Positions 7,756-15,443 of a DNA stretch of 64,000 nt are shown piece after piece. A model generated the notes under the pieces. That model made no database searches and was not told the origin of the DNA. It was given only the letters and a program-made list of their open reading frames with translations. The DNA lies in contig NZ_LT627734.1 in the NCBI RefSeq assembly GCF_900100865.1, forward strand, positions 496,001 through 560,000, read 5' to 3'. The position numbers were made by a program, and so were the translations under genes. This stretch comes from Candidatus Aquiluna sp. UB-MaderosW2red. GTDB lineage: Bacteria; Actinomycetota; Actinomycetes; Actinomycetales; Microbacteriaceae. The first letter of the stretch is position 1. The number at the start of each line of letters is the position of its first letter.

Positions 7756-9067
7756 TGTGGATGTTTCTCCCCAGCGCAATAACTTTGAATCCGGCTGATT
7801 GCCACTTTGCAACATTCAACACATTGCGGCCATCAATAACGGTTTTGGTGGCAACGAGCTCGGCTATCTTTTGTGGATCTACGTCTTTATATTCTTTCCA
7901 CTCGGTTCCAAGAATTAGTAGATCTGCATTTGCGCAGGCTTCAAGGAGATCTTGCTCCTGGCCAAGCTCTGGACTGCGAGTGACCAAGGCTTCGAGCGAC
8001 ACTGGGTCGTGCACGGTTACCTTCGCGCCAAGGGCCTGAAGGCGCTGGGCGATTTCCAGAGCTGGAGAGTCCCTTAGGTCATCGCTATCGGGTTTAAAAG
8101 AAACACCGAGCATGGTGATGTTCTTGTTACCTAGTTCACCTAGTTCGCTGAGCGCGAGCTCAACCACCTTGTCGCGGCGGCGGATGTTTATTGAGTCAAC
8201 ATTTTTCAAAAAATCGACCGCTGAACCGACCCCTAGCTCCTGCGCTCGAGCCACAAACCCGCGAATGTCTTTTGGCAAGCAGCCCCCACCAAAGCCCATC
8301 CCGGTGCGCAGAAACTGATTGCCGATTCGTTCGTCATAACCGATGGCTTTGGCTAGCGCAACAGCATCAGCCCCAGAGACTTCGGCCACTTCGGCCATGG
8401 CGTTAATAAAGCTGATCTTGGTGGCCAAAAACGAGTTGGCCGCCACTTTCACAAGCTCTGCTGTCGGGACATCCATTTCAAGAAATGGTGTTCCAATCTC
8501 AATGATTGGCCGATAAACCTTTCGCATCACATCGAAGCCGTGCTGACTCCAGGAGCCAATAACGATGCGGTCGGGCTTTAGCGAATCTTCCAGGGCTGTT
8601 CCTTCGCGCAAGAACTCCGGGTTCCAAACTAAGTGGACCTCGAAGCCCGACACCGCCGACATCGAATCTTTGAGTTTTTGAGCGGTACCAACCGGGACCG
8701 TGGACTTTCCGGCCACCACCGCAGTCTCTGATAGCCAGGGTGCAAGCTCTTTGGCAGCAGCTTCAACATAAGAGGTGTCGGCAGCTTGGCTGACTGCCAG
8801 CTGCGGAGTCCCAACGCAAATGAAATGCAGCTCAATAGCGCATGATTCTTTTGAGTGATTAGCCGAAAAGGTCAACAGGCCGCTGGCTATAACCTCTTTG
8901 AGCCCTTCGCCTAAATCCGGCTCGTGGAAAGGAAGAATACCTTGTTCTAGAGCCTCGAGCCGGGTCGCATCCGGCTCAATGCCCAGCACCTGATGGCCAA
9001 GTTTCGCCATGGCAACCGCATGGGTTACGCCAAGGTATCCAAGACCAATAACTGAAACTTTCATCAT
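7748..9067 (-). CDS. UDP-glucose 6-dehydrogenase
   Basis: The enzyme oxidises UDP-glucose to UDP-glucuronate with two NAD+. The 439-residue protein starts with a Rossmann motif, V-I-G-L-G-Y-L-G (6-13). Substrate-binding segments follow at 149-158 (NPEFLREGTA) and about 211-222. The catalytic cysteine is Cys263 in GFGGGCLPKD. The C-terminal UDP-binding domain contains SFKPDSDDLRDSP. It is the first gene of the polysaccharide operon and should supply uronic acid for the glycan. Two adjacent ATGs (9067 and 9064) are possible starts; a TAAACT hexamer lies five bases before the first. It diverges from the sigma factor gene across a 76-base region that contains a palindrome. Confidence 0.93.
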   Translation of the reverse strand: MMKVSVIGLGYLGVTHAVAMAKLGHQVLGIEPDATRLEALEQGILPFHEPDLGEGLKEVIASGLLTFSANHSKESCAIELHFICVGTPQLAVSQAADTSYVEAAAKELAPWLSETAVVAGKSTVPVGTAQKLKDSMSAVSGFEVHLVWNPEFLREGTALEDSLKPDRIVIGSWSQHGFDVMRKVYRPIIEIGTPFLEMDVPTAELVKVAANSFLATKISFINAMAEVAEVSGADAVALAKAIGYDERIGNQFLRTGMGFGGGCLPKDIRGFVARAQELGVGSAVDFLKNVDSINIRRRDKVVELALSELGELGNKNITMLGVSFKPDSDDLRDSPALEIAQRLQALGAKVTVHDPVSLEALVTRSPELGQEQDLLEACANADLLILGTEWKEYKDVDPQKIAELVATKTVIDGRNVLNVAKWQSAGFKVIALGRNIHNG

Positions 9068-9072
9068 GGGCG

Positions 9073-9078
9073 AGTTTA
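9073..9078 (-). promoter_or_regulatory. Candidate -10 of leaderless UDP-glucose dehydrogenase promoter
   Basis: TAAACT on the minus strand is followed by five bases to the first ATG (9067) or eight to the second (9064). No Shine-Dalgarno is present. Confidence 0.4.
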
Positions 9079-9102
9079 CTTAGGAATAACCAAAGAATCC
9101 CT

Positions 9103-9117
9103 TAGCCGTAACGGCTA
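9103..9117. promoter_or_regulatory. Palindrome in the divergent promoter region, candidate operator
   Basis: TAGCCG (9103-9108) and CGGCTA (9112-9117) form perfect six-base inverted arms around TAA. The site is near the middle of the 76 bases between the divergent UDP-glucose dehydrogenase and sigma factor genes. It overlaps where the sigma gene's -35 would fall. It may bind a dimeric regulator acting on both genes; no cognate regulator is identified. Confidence 0.35.
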
Positions 9118-9130
9118 TTGACAGCCTGCG

Positions 9131-9136
9131 TATAGT
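9131..9136 (+). promoter_or_regulatory. Candidate -10 of leaderless sigma factor promoter
   Basis: TATAGT is followed by seven bases and then the ATG at 9144, with no Shine-Dalgarno. A TTGACA at 9118-9123 is only seven bases upstream and cannot serve as a normal -35. Confidence 0.45.
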
Positions 9137-9143
9137 AGAAGCG

Positions 9144-10679
9144 ATGGCCGAAACTCCAAACCAAAAAGATCCCACCCACGAGGATCCTCTCGAAGCTCTT
9201 CTAGACGAAGTCAGCGACGAAGAATTTGGCCTGCCTAGATTCAGAGACCACTTTGCAGATTCACTCACCCCGGCAGTTCTCAAGGACTGGTCGGCAAAGG
9301 ATTTCGCCTCCATCTACGTGCGCTTTCGCCCGCACCTAGAGCGTCATGCCAAAAGGTTTCTAGTAAACCCATCCCAGGTTGAAGAAGTAGTTCAAGACGC
9401 GTTTTTGTATTTGATGACCACCCTGCCTGAGCTTGATTCAGAACTCGGTGTATTGAAGTTTTTGAAGTGGAAGACCAGGCTATTGGCACTGGATGTAATT
9501 CGCATTAATAGCAAAGTGAGCATGGCTCCTTTGGACGAACAGCCCGACATCGAAGCTGATATGCCTGAGATTAGCCAAGAGCTCGAGCGAGCTGAGGATG
9601 CGGCGATTGTTAGTTTGGCGCTAGCTAAACTGCAGCCCCGTCATCGCGAGGCTTTGATTGCCACTATGTATGAAGAGAAGAGCTCCGAATTAGTTGCAGC
9701 CCAGATGGGCTTGAGCGACAACGCTTTCCGGCAGCTTTTGTTCCGAGCCCGATCTTCGTTTAAGAAAGCGCTCATTGGTGAAGCCGAGACGGCCGGCCTT
9801 TCGATGGCGGAGATCCTTTCGATTGCGGCTCGCAAGGCTCGTGCCGAAAGCGGCAAGTTCATTTCAGCAGCCGGAGCCTTTTTGCTGGTTCTTGCAATTT
9901 CAATCGGTGTTCTACCGAACCTTTCTGGTGCGGTGACAGATGACCAAATTGCACTGTCTGAGCCAACGATTGCCTCAGCCGAGGCCACTAGCCCAAATGA
10001 TGCCGGCATTGCATCCTCCGACCAAGCCCCTGGCGACCTGCTCCAACCCCAAGCAACCGGTCAAGGTTCGCAAGCTCAAAGAACTGACTCGGTCGATGAG
10101 TTTGCAATAGCCGATTCTCAACAAGCCGAATCAGAATTTGCTCTAGTTTCTAGCGACATTGTGACCGCTATCCCCACCGCAATTCCGGAACCGCGCCAGT
10201 CCCCCATAGTGGCTGTGGATCTCGAGCGAGTCATGATGGAAGGCTTCTTCAACGACGCTTTAGATTCTGATGCGGTTGGGATTCTTTCGAGGGACAGCGT
10301 TGGTCGCGTTCTGAGCTCCTCGAGTGGCTCCCAGGGAAATCTGACAATCACCAACAACTCCGGTCTAACGGCAAACCTTTCCTACGATCTAGCAACGGCC
10401 GATGGTATTCAGTACACCTGGTTCACCATTGAATTGGGTGGCAATGAGTTTGTGGCTGTGCCCAGGGTTGATCTTGCACAAAAAGAAGTTTTCGCGGATG
10501 GCTCTGTAAAGATTCGTTACATCGCGACCGATCTTTTGATTGGTGATGTGACTGGAAACTACAATTTTATCGCCAGCGATGAAACCGCCGTGAGTCTTGG
10601 TGCTCTTCGCCTAGAGGTTGACTTAGATCCAGAGGGCAGGGTACTCGCATCGAGTCTGTCTTTGACTAAAAAAACCTAG
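9144..10679 (+). CDS. ECF-type sigma factor with a membrane anchor and external C-terminal domain
   Basis: The 511-residue protein joins a sigma-70 type factor to a membrane-spanning tail. Region 2 is at about 55-125 (a VEEVVQDAFLYL core-binding helix, then LLALDVIRINSK). Region 4, a helix-turn-helix, is at about 153-210 (LQPRHREAL to FRQLLFRARSSF). A single hydrophobic helix at about 238-260 follows. The rest (264-511) should lie outside the membrane: a Ser/Ala/Gln/Asp-rich linker to about 355, then a beta-rich domain. ECF groups with fused C-terminal membrane domains are known and are thought to be controlled by that domain or by proteolysis. No separate anti-sigma gene is adjacent. It diverges from the polysaccharide operon, so envelope sensing is plausible but inferred. 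Targets are unknown. Confidence 0.75.
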   Translation: MAETPNQKDPTHEDPLEALLDEVSDEEFGLPRFRDHFADSLTPAVLKDWSAKDFASIYVRFRPHLERHAKRFLVNPSQVEEVVQDAFLYLMTTLPELDSELGVLKFLKWKTRLLALDVIRINSKVSMAPLDEQPDIEADMPEISQELERAEDAAIVSLALAKLQPRHREALIATMYEEKSSELVAAQMGLSDNAFRQLLFRARSSFKKALIGEAETAGLSMAEILSIAARKARAESGKFISAAGAFLLVLAISIGVLPNLSGAVTDDQIALSEPTIASAEATSPNDAGIASSDQAPGDLLQPQATGQGSQAQRTDSVDEFAIADSQQAESEFALVSSDIVTAIPTAIPEPRQSPIVAVDLERVMMEGFFNDALDSDAVGILSRDSVGRVLSSSSGSQGNLTITNNSGLTANLSYDLATADGIQYTWFTIELGGNEFVAVPRVDLAQKEVFADGSVKIRYIATDLLIGDVTGNYNFIASDETAVSLGALRLEVDLDPEGRVLASSLSLTKKT

Positions 10680-10750
10680 GTAGCTGGTAGTTTTCTCCGC
10701 TTTGGATTTTGCCTATTTTCTTATGAGCTGATTGCTCTAGACTTCAACGC

Positions 10751-10840
10751 GGTGACGTGTCCGAGCGGCCGAAGGTGCAACTCTCGAAAAGTTGTGTGGG
10801 TGAAAGCCCACCGTGGGTTCAAATCCCACCGTCACCGCCA
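10751..10840 (+). tRNA. tRNA-Ser(CGA)
   Basis: A class II tRNA with an encoded CCA end. The acceptor arm GGTGACG (10751-10757) pairs with CGTCACC (10830-10836), followed by discriminator G and CCA. The anticodon stem CAACT/AGTTG encloses loop CTCGAAA, giving anticodon CGA, which reads UCG. The long variable arm (GTGGGTGAAAGCCCAC) is diagnostic of serine tRNAs. The T arm carries GGTTCAAAT. It lies about 50 bases upstream of prfB. Confidence 0.96.
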
Positions 10841-10891
10841 AATTCCTTCAGATTGAAAGGCACTGCCGAGCAGGTGTTCTCGGTAATTCAG

Positions 10892-12001
10892 ATGGCAGAT
10901 CTAGACCTGGACCAAGAGATTCAAGAACTCAAGGGAGTTCTTGAATCCGTGCTGATCGTTAGCGATCTGCCAGCCATTGAGGCCCAAATTATTTCTCTTG
11001 AGGAATCTGCAGCCGATCCGTCTTTATGGGAAGACCAGGTGCGAGCCCAGGTGGTGACCAGTTCGCTATCTAGGTTCAAGACCAAGCGGGATAAGTTGAT
11101 GGCTGCCGCTACTGGCCTTGAAGACCTAGGGGTTCTAATTGAGATGGCCAATGCAGAGAATGACGCTGACACTAAGCGAGAAGCAAAGGGAGAGCTAGAG
11201 AAGCTCAAGACTCAGATTGATGCCCTAGAGATTGAAACTTTGCTGAATGGTGAATTTGATTCTCGTGGCGCTATCGTGACTATTCGTTCTGGAGCTGGCG
11301 GCGATGATGCAACAGACTTTGCCGAGATGCTGATGCGGATGTATCTGAGATACTCCGAGAAGCACGGCATGAAGGCGAGTGTTCTGGACACCTCATTTGC
11401 CGAGGGTGCTGGAATCAAGAGCGCCACCTTCGAAATTGATGCTCCTTACGCCTTTGGTAATTTGTCTGTCGAGTCTGGAACTCACCGCCTGGTGCGGATG
11501 AGTCCATTTAACTCTGCTGGTAAGCGGCAAACTTCGTTTGCCGCTGTCGAGGTTGTTCCTTTGGTTGAGGTGACCGACTCGGTTGAGGTTGCAGATGCCG
11601 ATATTCGGGTTGATGTTTTTAGGTCTTCTGGACCCGGGGGCCAGTCGGTGAACACCACCGACTCTGCGGTGCGAATAACTCACATTCCAACCGGCATAGT
11701 CGTTTCTTGCCAAAACGAGAAGAGTCAGCTGCAGAATAAAGCAGCTGCGCTTCGAGTTCTGGCTTCTCGGTTGCTGGATCTCAAGCGCCAAGAAGAGGAT
11801 GCTAAAAAGAAATTACTTGCTGGTGACGTGAAAGCAAGTTGGGGTGAGCAGATGAGAAGTTACGTAATGGCGCCCTATCAAATGGTGAAGGATTTGAGAA
11901 ACAACTACGAGGAGAACAACCCCGCTCAGGTGTTTGACGGGCAACTTGATGGCTTTATTGCCGCGGGAATTAAGTGGCGCAAGCAGCAAGAGAATGGCTA
12001 A
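10892..12001 (+). CDS. prfB: Peptide chain release factor 2
   Basis: RF2 recognises UGA and UAA stop codons in the ribosomal A site and triggers peptide release. The protein is 369 residues from ATG 10892. The codon-recognition loop is S-P-F (in RMSPFNSAGKRQ), which marks RF2 rather than RF1. The catalytic GGQ loop is SGPGGQSVNTTDS. The frame is open further upstream, but that runs into the serine tRNA, so ATG 10892 (or GTG 10874) is the likely start. The E. coli-type in-frame UGA and +1 frameshift is absent; the gene is continuous. It precedes ftsE, as in many actinobacteria. Confidence 0.95.
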   Translation: MADLDLDQEIQELKGVLESVLIVSDLPAIEAQIISLEESAADPSLWEDQVRAQVVTSSLSRFKTKRDKLMAAATGLEDLGVLIEMANAENDADTKREAKGELEKLKTQIDALEIETLLNGEFDSRGAIVTIRSGAGGDDATDFAEMLMRMYLRYSEKHGMKASVLDTSFAEGAGIKSATFEIDAPYAFGNLSVESGTHRLVRMSPFNSAGKRQTSFAAVEVVPLVEVTDSVEVADADIRVDVFRSSGPGGQSVNTTDSAVRITHIPTGIVVSCQNEKSQLQNKAAALRVLASRLLDLKRQEEDAKKKLLAGDVKASWGEQMRSYVMAPYQMVKDLRNNYEENNPAQVFDGQLDGFIAAGIKWRKQQENG

Positions 12002-12039
12002 CACAGCGTTGTGAGAGCCTGGTTTTTCTATGTGCCATC

Positions 12040-12045
12040 TAGGCT
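12040..12045 (+). promoter_or_regulatory. Candidate -10 upstream of ftsE
   Basis: TAGGCT lies nine bases before the ftsE ATG with no Shine-Dalgarno. This spacing gives a nearly leaderless transcript with two or three leader bases. Confidence 0.35.
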
Positions 12046-12054
12046 TTAGAAACA

Positions 12055-12831
12055 ATGATTCGGCTAGAAGAAGTAGTAAAAACATATAAGGGCGCTGGCC
12101 TGCCAGCGCTTGGCGGCGTATCGATAGATATCCAACGCGGTGAGTTTGTCTTTTTGGTGGGGTCCTCGGGCTCTGGCAAATCCTCCATGCTGCGCATGAT
12201 GCTGCGGGAAGAAAAAGCAGACCAGGGCACGGTCTTGGTCTTGGGGGAGAACCTCAATCGGATTTCTTCTAGAAGAGTGGCTCAGCTGCGCAGGAAGCTG
12301 GGCGTGGTGTTTCAAGACTTTAGGTTATTGCCAAATAAAACGGTTTATCAGAACGTGGCATTCGCATTGCAGGTGATTGGGAGATCAAAGGGCTTTATCG
12401 AGACCGCCGTGCCGGACGTGTTGAAGCTTGTCGGTCTCGATGAGAAATCCAGCCGGCTTCCGGCTGGATTATCTGGCGGTGAGCAGCAAAGGGTTGCAAT
12501 TGCCAGGGCCCTGGTGAATCGGCCGGAGATATTGATTGCTGATGAACCAACCGGAAACCTTGACCCGACCACCAGTCAAGAGATCATGAACCTTCTTGAG
12601 CGCATTAATCTTTCTGGCACCACCGTTGTGATGGCCACTCACGATCGTTCAATCGTGGATCGAATGCAAAAGCGGGTCGTTGAGATTAAAGACGGCGTGA
12701 TTATTCGCGATGCTAAAAGCGGTAGCTACCGAGAGCTACCTTCTGATCAAATTCCAATTATCGAAGAGTTCAAAAAGAGTGTTGAAGATTTCGGCAATGG
12801 TGAAAACAAAGACCCGCGCGGTGACGCATGA
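12055..12831 (+). CDS. ftsE: Cell division ATP-binding protein FtsE
   Basis: FtsE is the cytoplasmic ATPase of the FtsEX complex, which controls peptidoglycan hydrolases at the division septum. The 258-residue protein has Walker A (GSSGSGKS, about 37-44), the Q-loop (VFQDF), the ABC signature LSGGEQQRVAIARAL (about 139-153) and Walker B ILIADEPTGNLD. About 35 C-terminal residues beyond the usual core are charged and may be flexible. Its stop overlaps the ftsX start by four bases (ATGA), so the two are translationally coupled. Confidence 0.95.
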   Translation: MIRLEEVVKTYKGAGLPALGGVSIDIQRGEFVFLVGSSGSGKSSMLRMMLREEKADQGTVLVLGENLNRISSRRVAQLRRKLGVVFQDFRLLPNKTVYQNVAFALQVIGRSKGFIETAVPDVLKLVGLDEKSSRLPAGLSGGEQQRVAIARALVNRPEILIADEPTGNLDPTTSQEIMNLLERINLSGTTVVMATHDRSIVDRMQKRVVEIKDGVIIRDAKSGSYRELPSDQIPIIEEFKKSVEDFGNGENKDPRGDA

Positions 12832-13742
12832 GATTAGGTTTTGTTTTAGGAGAGATGTGGGCTGGTATTCGCAGCAACCTCTCGATGGTGGTCTCCATTA
12901 TTTTGGTTTCTTTTATATCGCTGACCTTTGTCTCAGTTGCAGCTTTGCTGCAACTGCAGATTGGTCAGATGAAGACCTATTGGTATGAGCGGGCTCAGGT
13001 TGCGGTTTATTTATGCACCGACTTTTCTCCCGAGGAAGCTTGCCCCTCGGGCGCGGTGACGGATGAACAGAGAATTGCTGTCGCCGCCCAGCTGAAGTCT
13101 GAGACGCTCGCGCCATATATCGATACTTACTACTTTGAGACTCAACAGGATGCTTATGAGAAGTTCCTCACCGAGTTTCAAGATGTTGAGGCTGCTCAGT
13201 ATTTGACCGCTGATCAACTCAACGAGGCCTACTGGGTCAATTTGATTGACCCAGAGCGAAGCGATTTGATTGTTGAGAGCTTCTCGGGGCTTGATGGGGT
13301 TGAAGAAGTTAGGGACCAGCGCGGTTATCTTGATCAAATCTTTGCCTTTTTGAATCTCACCAGCTTGGCAGCTGGTGGGATTGCAGCCATCATGCTCTTG
13401 AGCGCAACCCTATTGATTGCCACAACAATCAGGCTAAGTGCTTTTTCTAGAAGGCGCGAGATTGGAATCATGAAGCTGGTTGGTGCTTCGAACTTCTCGA
13501 TCCAAGCGCCGTTTTTGCTAGAGGGCATTATTGCAACCGGGATTGGGGCACTTCTATCTGTTGGGGCAACCTTTGGGATCGTGCGCTTTGTGGTTCAGGA
13601 TGTTTTGGCCACTCAGGTCCCCTTCACAAGCTTTATCGGGATGGCTGAAGCCTGGCAGGTTGCCCCCTATTTGCTTTTGATTGGTTTTGTGTTGGCGGTA
13701 TTGGCCTCTGGGGTATCTATTCGAAGGCATCTGAAGGTCTAA
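12828..13742 (+). CDS. ftsX: Cell division protein FtsX
   Basis: FtsX is the membrane partner of FtsE and passes ATPase-driven changes to extracellular hydrolases. The 304-residue protein has the expected four membrane segments (about 20-42, 178-198, 225-250 and 275-296). The large extracellular loop spans residues 45-170. Its cysteines at 63 and 72 may form a disulfide. The cytoplasmic SRRREIGIMKLVGAS segment after the second helix is the family's FtsE-contacting motif. The partner hydrolase is not encoded here. Confidence 0.94.
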   Translation: MRLGFVLGEMWAGIRSNLSMVVSIILVSFISLTFVSVAALLQLQIGQMKTYWYERAQVAVYLCTDFSPEEACPSGAVTDEQRIAVAAQLKSETLAPYIDTYYFETQQDAYEKFLTEFQDVEAAQYLTADQLNEAYWVNLIDPERSDLIVESFSGLDGVEEVRDQRGYLDQIFAFLNLTSLAAGGIAAIMLLSATLLIATTIRLSAFSRRREIGIMKLVGASNFSIQAPFLLEGIIATGIGALLSVGATFGIVRFVVQDVLATQVPFTSFIGMAEAWQVAPYLLLIGFVLAVLASGVSIRRHLKV

Positions 13743-13803
13743 GCGCCACCGCACCTCATTTTCCTAGGAGCTTCTTACCTGCGGTGGTAACCTTGGCTCT
13801 TTG

Positions 13804-13821
13804 AGAGATTGAATAATCTCT
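13804..13821 (+). other. Hairpin upstream of smpB
   Basis: AGAGATT (13804-13810) and AATCTCT (13815-13821) form a perfect seven-base stem with loop GAAT, about 20 bases before the smpB start. No T-run follows. A second, looser inverted pair (CCACCGCA at 13746-13753, TGCGGTGG at 13780-13787) lies between ftsX and this hairpin. Function is unknown. Confidence 0.35.
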
Positions 13822-13843
13822 AACTTTTATTTAGGAGAACCAG

Positions 13844-14320
13844 GTGCCCAGGGAGCGCGGCCAATCAGTTGTGGCCAGTAACCGCAAGGCTCGATACGAC
13901 TATCACATTGAGGATGTTGTCGAGGCTGGGCTTGTGCTGACTGGAACCGAGGTCAAGACCTTGCGCGCAGGGCGCGCCTCTTTGATTGACGGGTTTGCCA
14001 GTATTGAGCGTGGTGAGGCTTGGTTGGAGAACGTCCACATCCCCGAGTTCTTTCAAGGCTCTTGGACCAACCATGCCACTAGGCGTAAGCGCAAGCTCTT
14101 ACTAAACCGCAAAGAGCTAGACAAGCTTTATGGCAAGGTTCGGGAGTCCGGCTATACCTTGATTCCGCTGAGCCTCTACTTCAAAGACGGCTATGCCAAG
14201 GTTGAGCTAGGGCTTGCTCGGGGTAAAAAAGAATTCGATAAGCGTCAAACGCTCAAAGAGCGTGACGCTAAGCGCGAGATCAATAAGGCCGTGCGCGAGG
14301 TTAAGAACCGCGAGACCTAG
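13844..14320 (+). CDS. smpB: SsrA-binding protein SmpB
   Basis: SmpB binds tmRNA and delivers it to stalled ribosomes for trans-translation. The 158-residue protein has the RNA-binding beta barrel, with [19 protein letters not shown] near the N-terminus, [10 protein letters not shown] and a [16 protein letters not shown] segment. The basic C-terminal tail ([19 protein letters not shown]) enters the ribosome. The start is GTG at 13844 behind AGGAGA. It follows ftsEX, a common actinobacterial order. The tmRNA gene itself is not found in this window. Confidence 0.95.
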   Translation: MPRERGQSVVASNRKARYDYHIEDVVEAGLVLTGTEVKTLRAGRASLIDGFASIERGEAWLENVHIPEFFQGSWTNHATRRKRKLLLNRKELDKLYGKVRESGYTLIPLSLYFKDGYAKVELGLARGKKEFDKRQTLKERDAKREINKAVREVKNRET

Positions 14321-14448
14321 GTCTTTTCATTAATCGGCAGGTCATCTTTAATAAATTCCAGTAGTCAGTCTTCGGCGAGCCAATTCGTTCGGTCTTTTTT
14401 ATTGCCTATTAGGTTGAAAGAATCTTTTAGAGTTCACAAAACTATTCA

Positions 14449-14477
14449 TTGACAGCGTAAGGAAATTTCCTTACGCT
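14449..14477 (+). promoter_or_regulatory. Promoter with embedded palindromic operator for the prlF-yhaV pair
   Basis: TTGACA (14449-14454) and TACGCT (14472-14477) are 17 bases apart, an ideal promoter geometry. A perfect 24-base palindrome, half-site AGCGTAAGGAAA, occupies 14454-14477. It therefore starts on the last base of the -35 and ends on the last base of the -10. The ATG of prlF is six bases further on, implying a leaderless message. A dimeric AbrB-fold antitoxin bound here would directly block RNA polymerase. Confidence 0.7.
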
Positions 14478-14483
14478 TTTGAA

Positions 14484-14801
14484 ATGTCTCTAATAAAAGC
14501 CACTTCAAAGCTAACTAGCAAGAATCAGACCACGATCCCAATCGCGGTTCGCAAGGCATTGGACATCGGGGAGGGTGACAAAATCTGCTTTCAGATCAGT
14601 GGTTCAGGCAATGTTGAACTATTCAAGGAGGTAGAGGTTCTCGCGGGAGACAAGACGGTCGCTGCTTACCTGACGTTTTTAGAAAAAGACATGGTTGCGC
14701 TGCCAAGCAAGCTGAGCGTGCTGCTTAGAGATCCCGACTCAGACAGGCTTCTGCAGGGCGTTGACCTAACGGGTTGGCTGGATGACGATCAAATAGCTTG
14801 A
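14484..14801 (+). CDS. prlF: PrlF-like antitoxin (AbrB/SpoVT fold)
   Basis: The 105-residue protein is the likely antitoxin of a type II toxin-antitoxin pair. Residues 4-50 match the swapped-hairpin AbrB DNA-binding fold, with the signature SKLTSKNQTTIPIAVRKAL followed by IGEGDKI. The remainder is acidic and matches the PrlF extension, which usually wraps and neutralises YhaV. In E. coli, PrlF and YhaV form an autorepressing complex. A palindromic operator overlaps its promoter. The stop overlaps the toxin start by four bases (TTGA). Confidence 0.85.
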   Translation: MSLIKATSKLTSKNQTTIPIAVRKALDIGEGDKICFQISGSGNVELFKEVEVLAGDKTVAAYLTFLEKDMVALPSKLSVLLRDPDSDRLLQGVDLTGWLDDDQIA

Positions 14802-15247
14802 AACTCGGGTACTACAAAGGCTGGCTTTTACTGGCCCATCCGCACTTCGAAGATCAATGTTCGATTTGGCTCAAAGCGACAAAGGACTTAGAGAGCAAAC
14901 ATCCGGAAACCTATCTTTCAAGCGACAAGATAAAACGACTAGGTGCGCTGGATCGTTTGGTGTTTCAGCTAATTCCGCAGGATCCCACGGACGCCAGATA
15001 CTTATTGGGCAACACACTCGGCAAAGCCAATCGAGCATGGCGCAGGGCCAAGTTTGGTTCACAGTATCGAGTGTTCTTTAGATTCGACTCCGATGCCAGG
15101 ATTATAATTTTCGGCTGGGTCAACAACCAGGATACTTTGCGAGAATATGGTTCAAAATTTGATGCCTATCTGGTGTTTGCCAAGATGTTAGGGGCTGGGA
15201 ACCCGCCCGCCACTTGGGATCCGCTCTTAGAGCAATCGATTGACTAG
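14798..15247 (+). CDS. yhaV: YhaV-family ribonuclease toxin
   Basis: The 149-residue protein matches YhaV, a RelE-superfamily mRNA endonuclease. Visible family features are an N-terminal GWLLLAHPHFEDQ segment, a central LDRLVFQLIPQDP segment, the basic WRRAKFGSQYRVFFRF stretch and IIFGWVNNQDTLREYGSK near the C-terminus. The length is close to E. coli YhaV. The start is TTG at 14798, overlapping the antitoxin stop, which would keep toxin output low and coupled. The gene appears intact. It sits just upstream of rpoB in what is otherwise a housekeeping region, suggesting acquisition, although base composition looks similar to its neighbours. Confidence 0.85.
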   Translation: MKLGYYKGWLLLAHPHFEDQCSIWLKATKDLESKHPETYLSSDKIKRLGALDRLVFQLIPQDPTDARYLLGNTLGKANRAWRRAKFGSQYRVFFRFDSDARIIIFGWVNNQDTLREYGSKFDAYLVFAKMLGAGNPPATWDPLLEQSID

Positions 15248-15443
15248 GTAACAAAGTTATAAAAATCCCACCCAAACTTAACTTGCGGAGGATAATACCG
15301 ACCCCTTAGAATAGAGAGTCGCGTTCCTAATCCTTGCCTTCCTCATATTTCGGTGGTTGGCTATTGTCAAATAGCGGATATAACGGTCTAGGTTTTGCGA
15401 ATTTCCCGCCTAAAAAACTATCGATTCCCTAGGGGTATTCACT
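15248..15443 (+). promoter_or_regulatory. rpoB upstream region
   Basis: This 196-base leader/promoter region precedes the TTG start of rpoB. One candidate promoter is TTGGCT (15357-15362) with TATAAC (15379-15384), spaced 16 bases. Another is TTGTCA (15364-15369) with TAGGTT (15389-15394), spaced 19. Neither is ideal. No terminator is seen after yhaV, so read-through into rpoB is possible. Confidence 0.35.

Noticed and set aside
9118-9136. TTGACA with TATAGT as a -35/-10 pair
   Set aside because: Only seven bases separate them; a sigma-70 type promoter needs about 17.
10757-10891. N-terminal extension of the prfB frame through the tRNA gene
   Set aside because: The frame is open but lies inside a well-formed tRNA-Ser; RF2 length and homology begin at ATG 10892.
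10892-12001. Programmed +1 frameshift in prfB
   Set aside because: The frame is continuous from start to stop, with no internal in-frame UGA.
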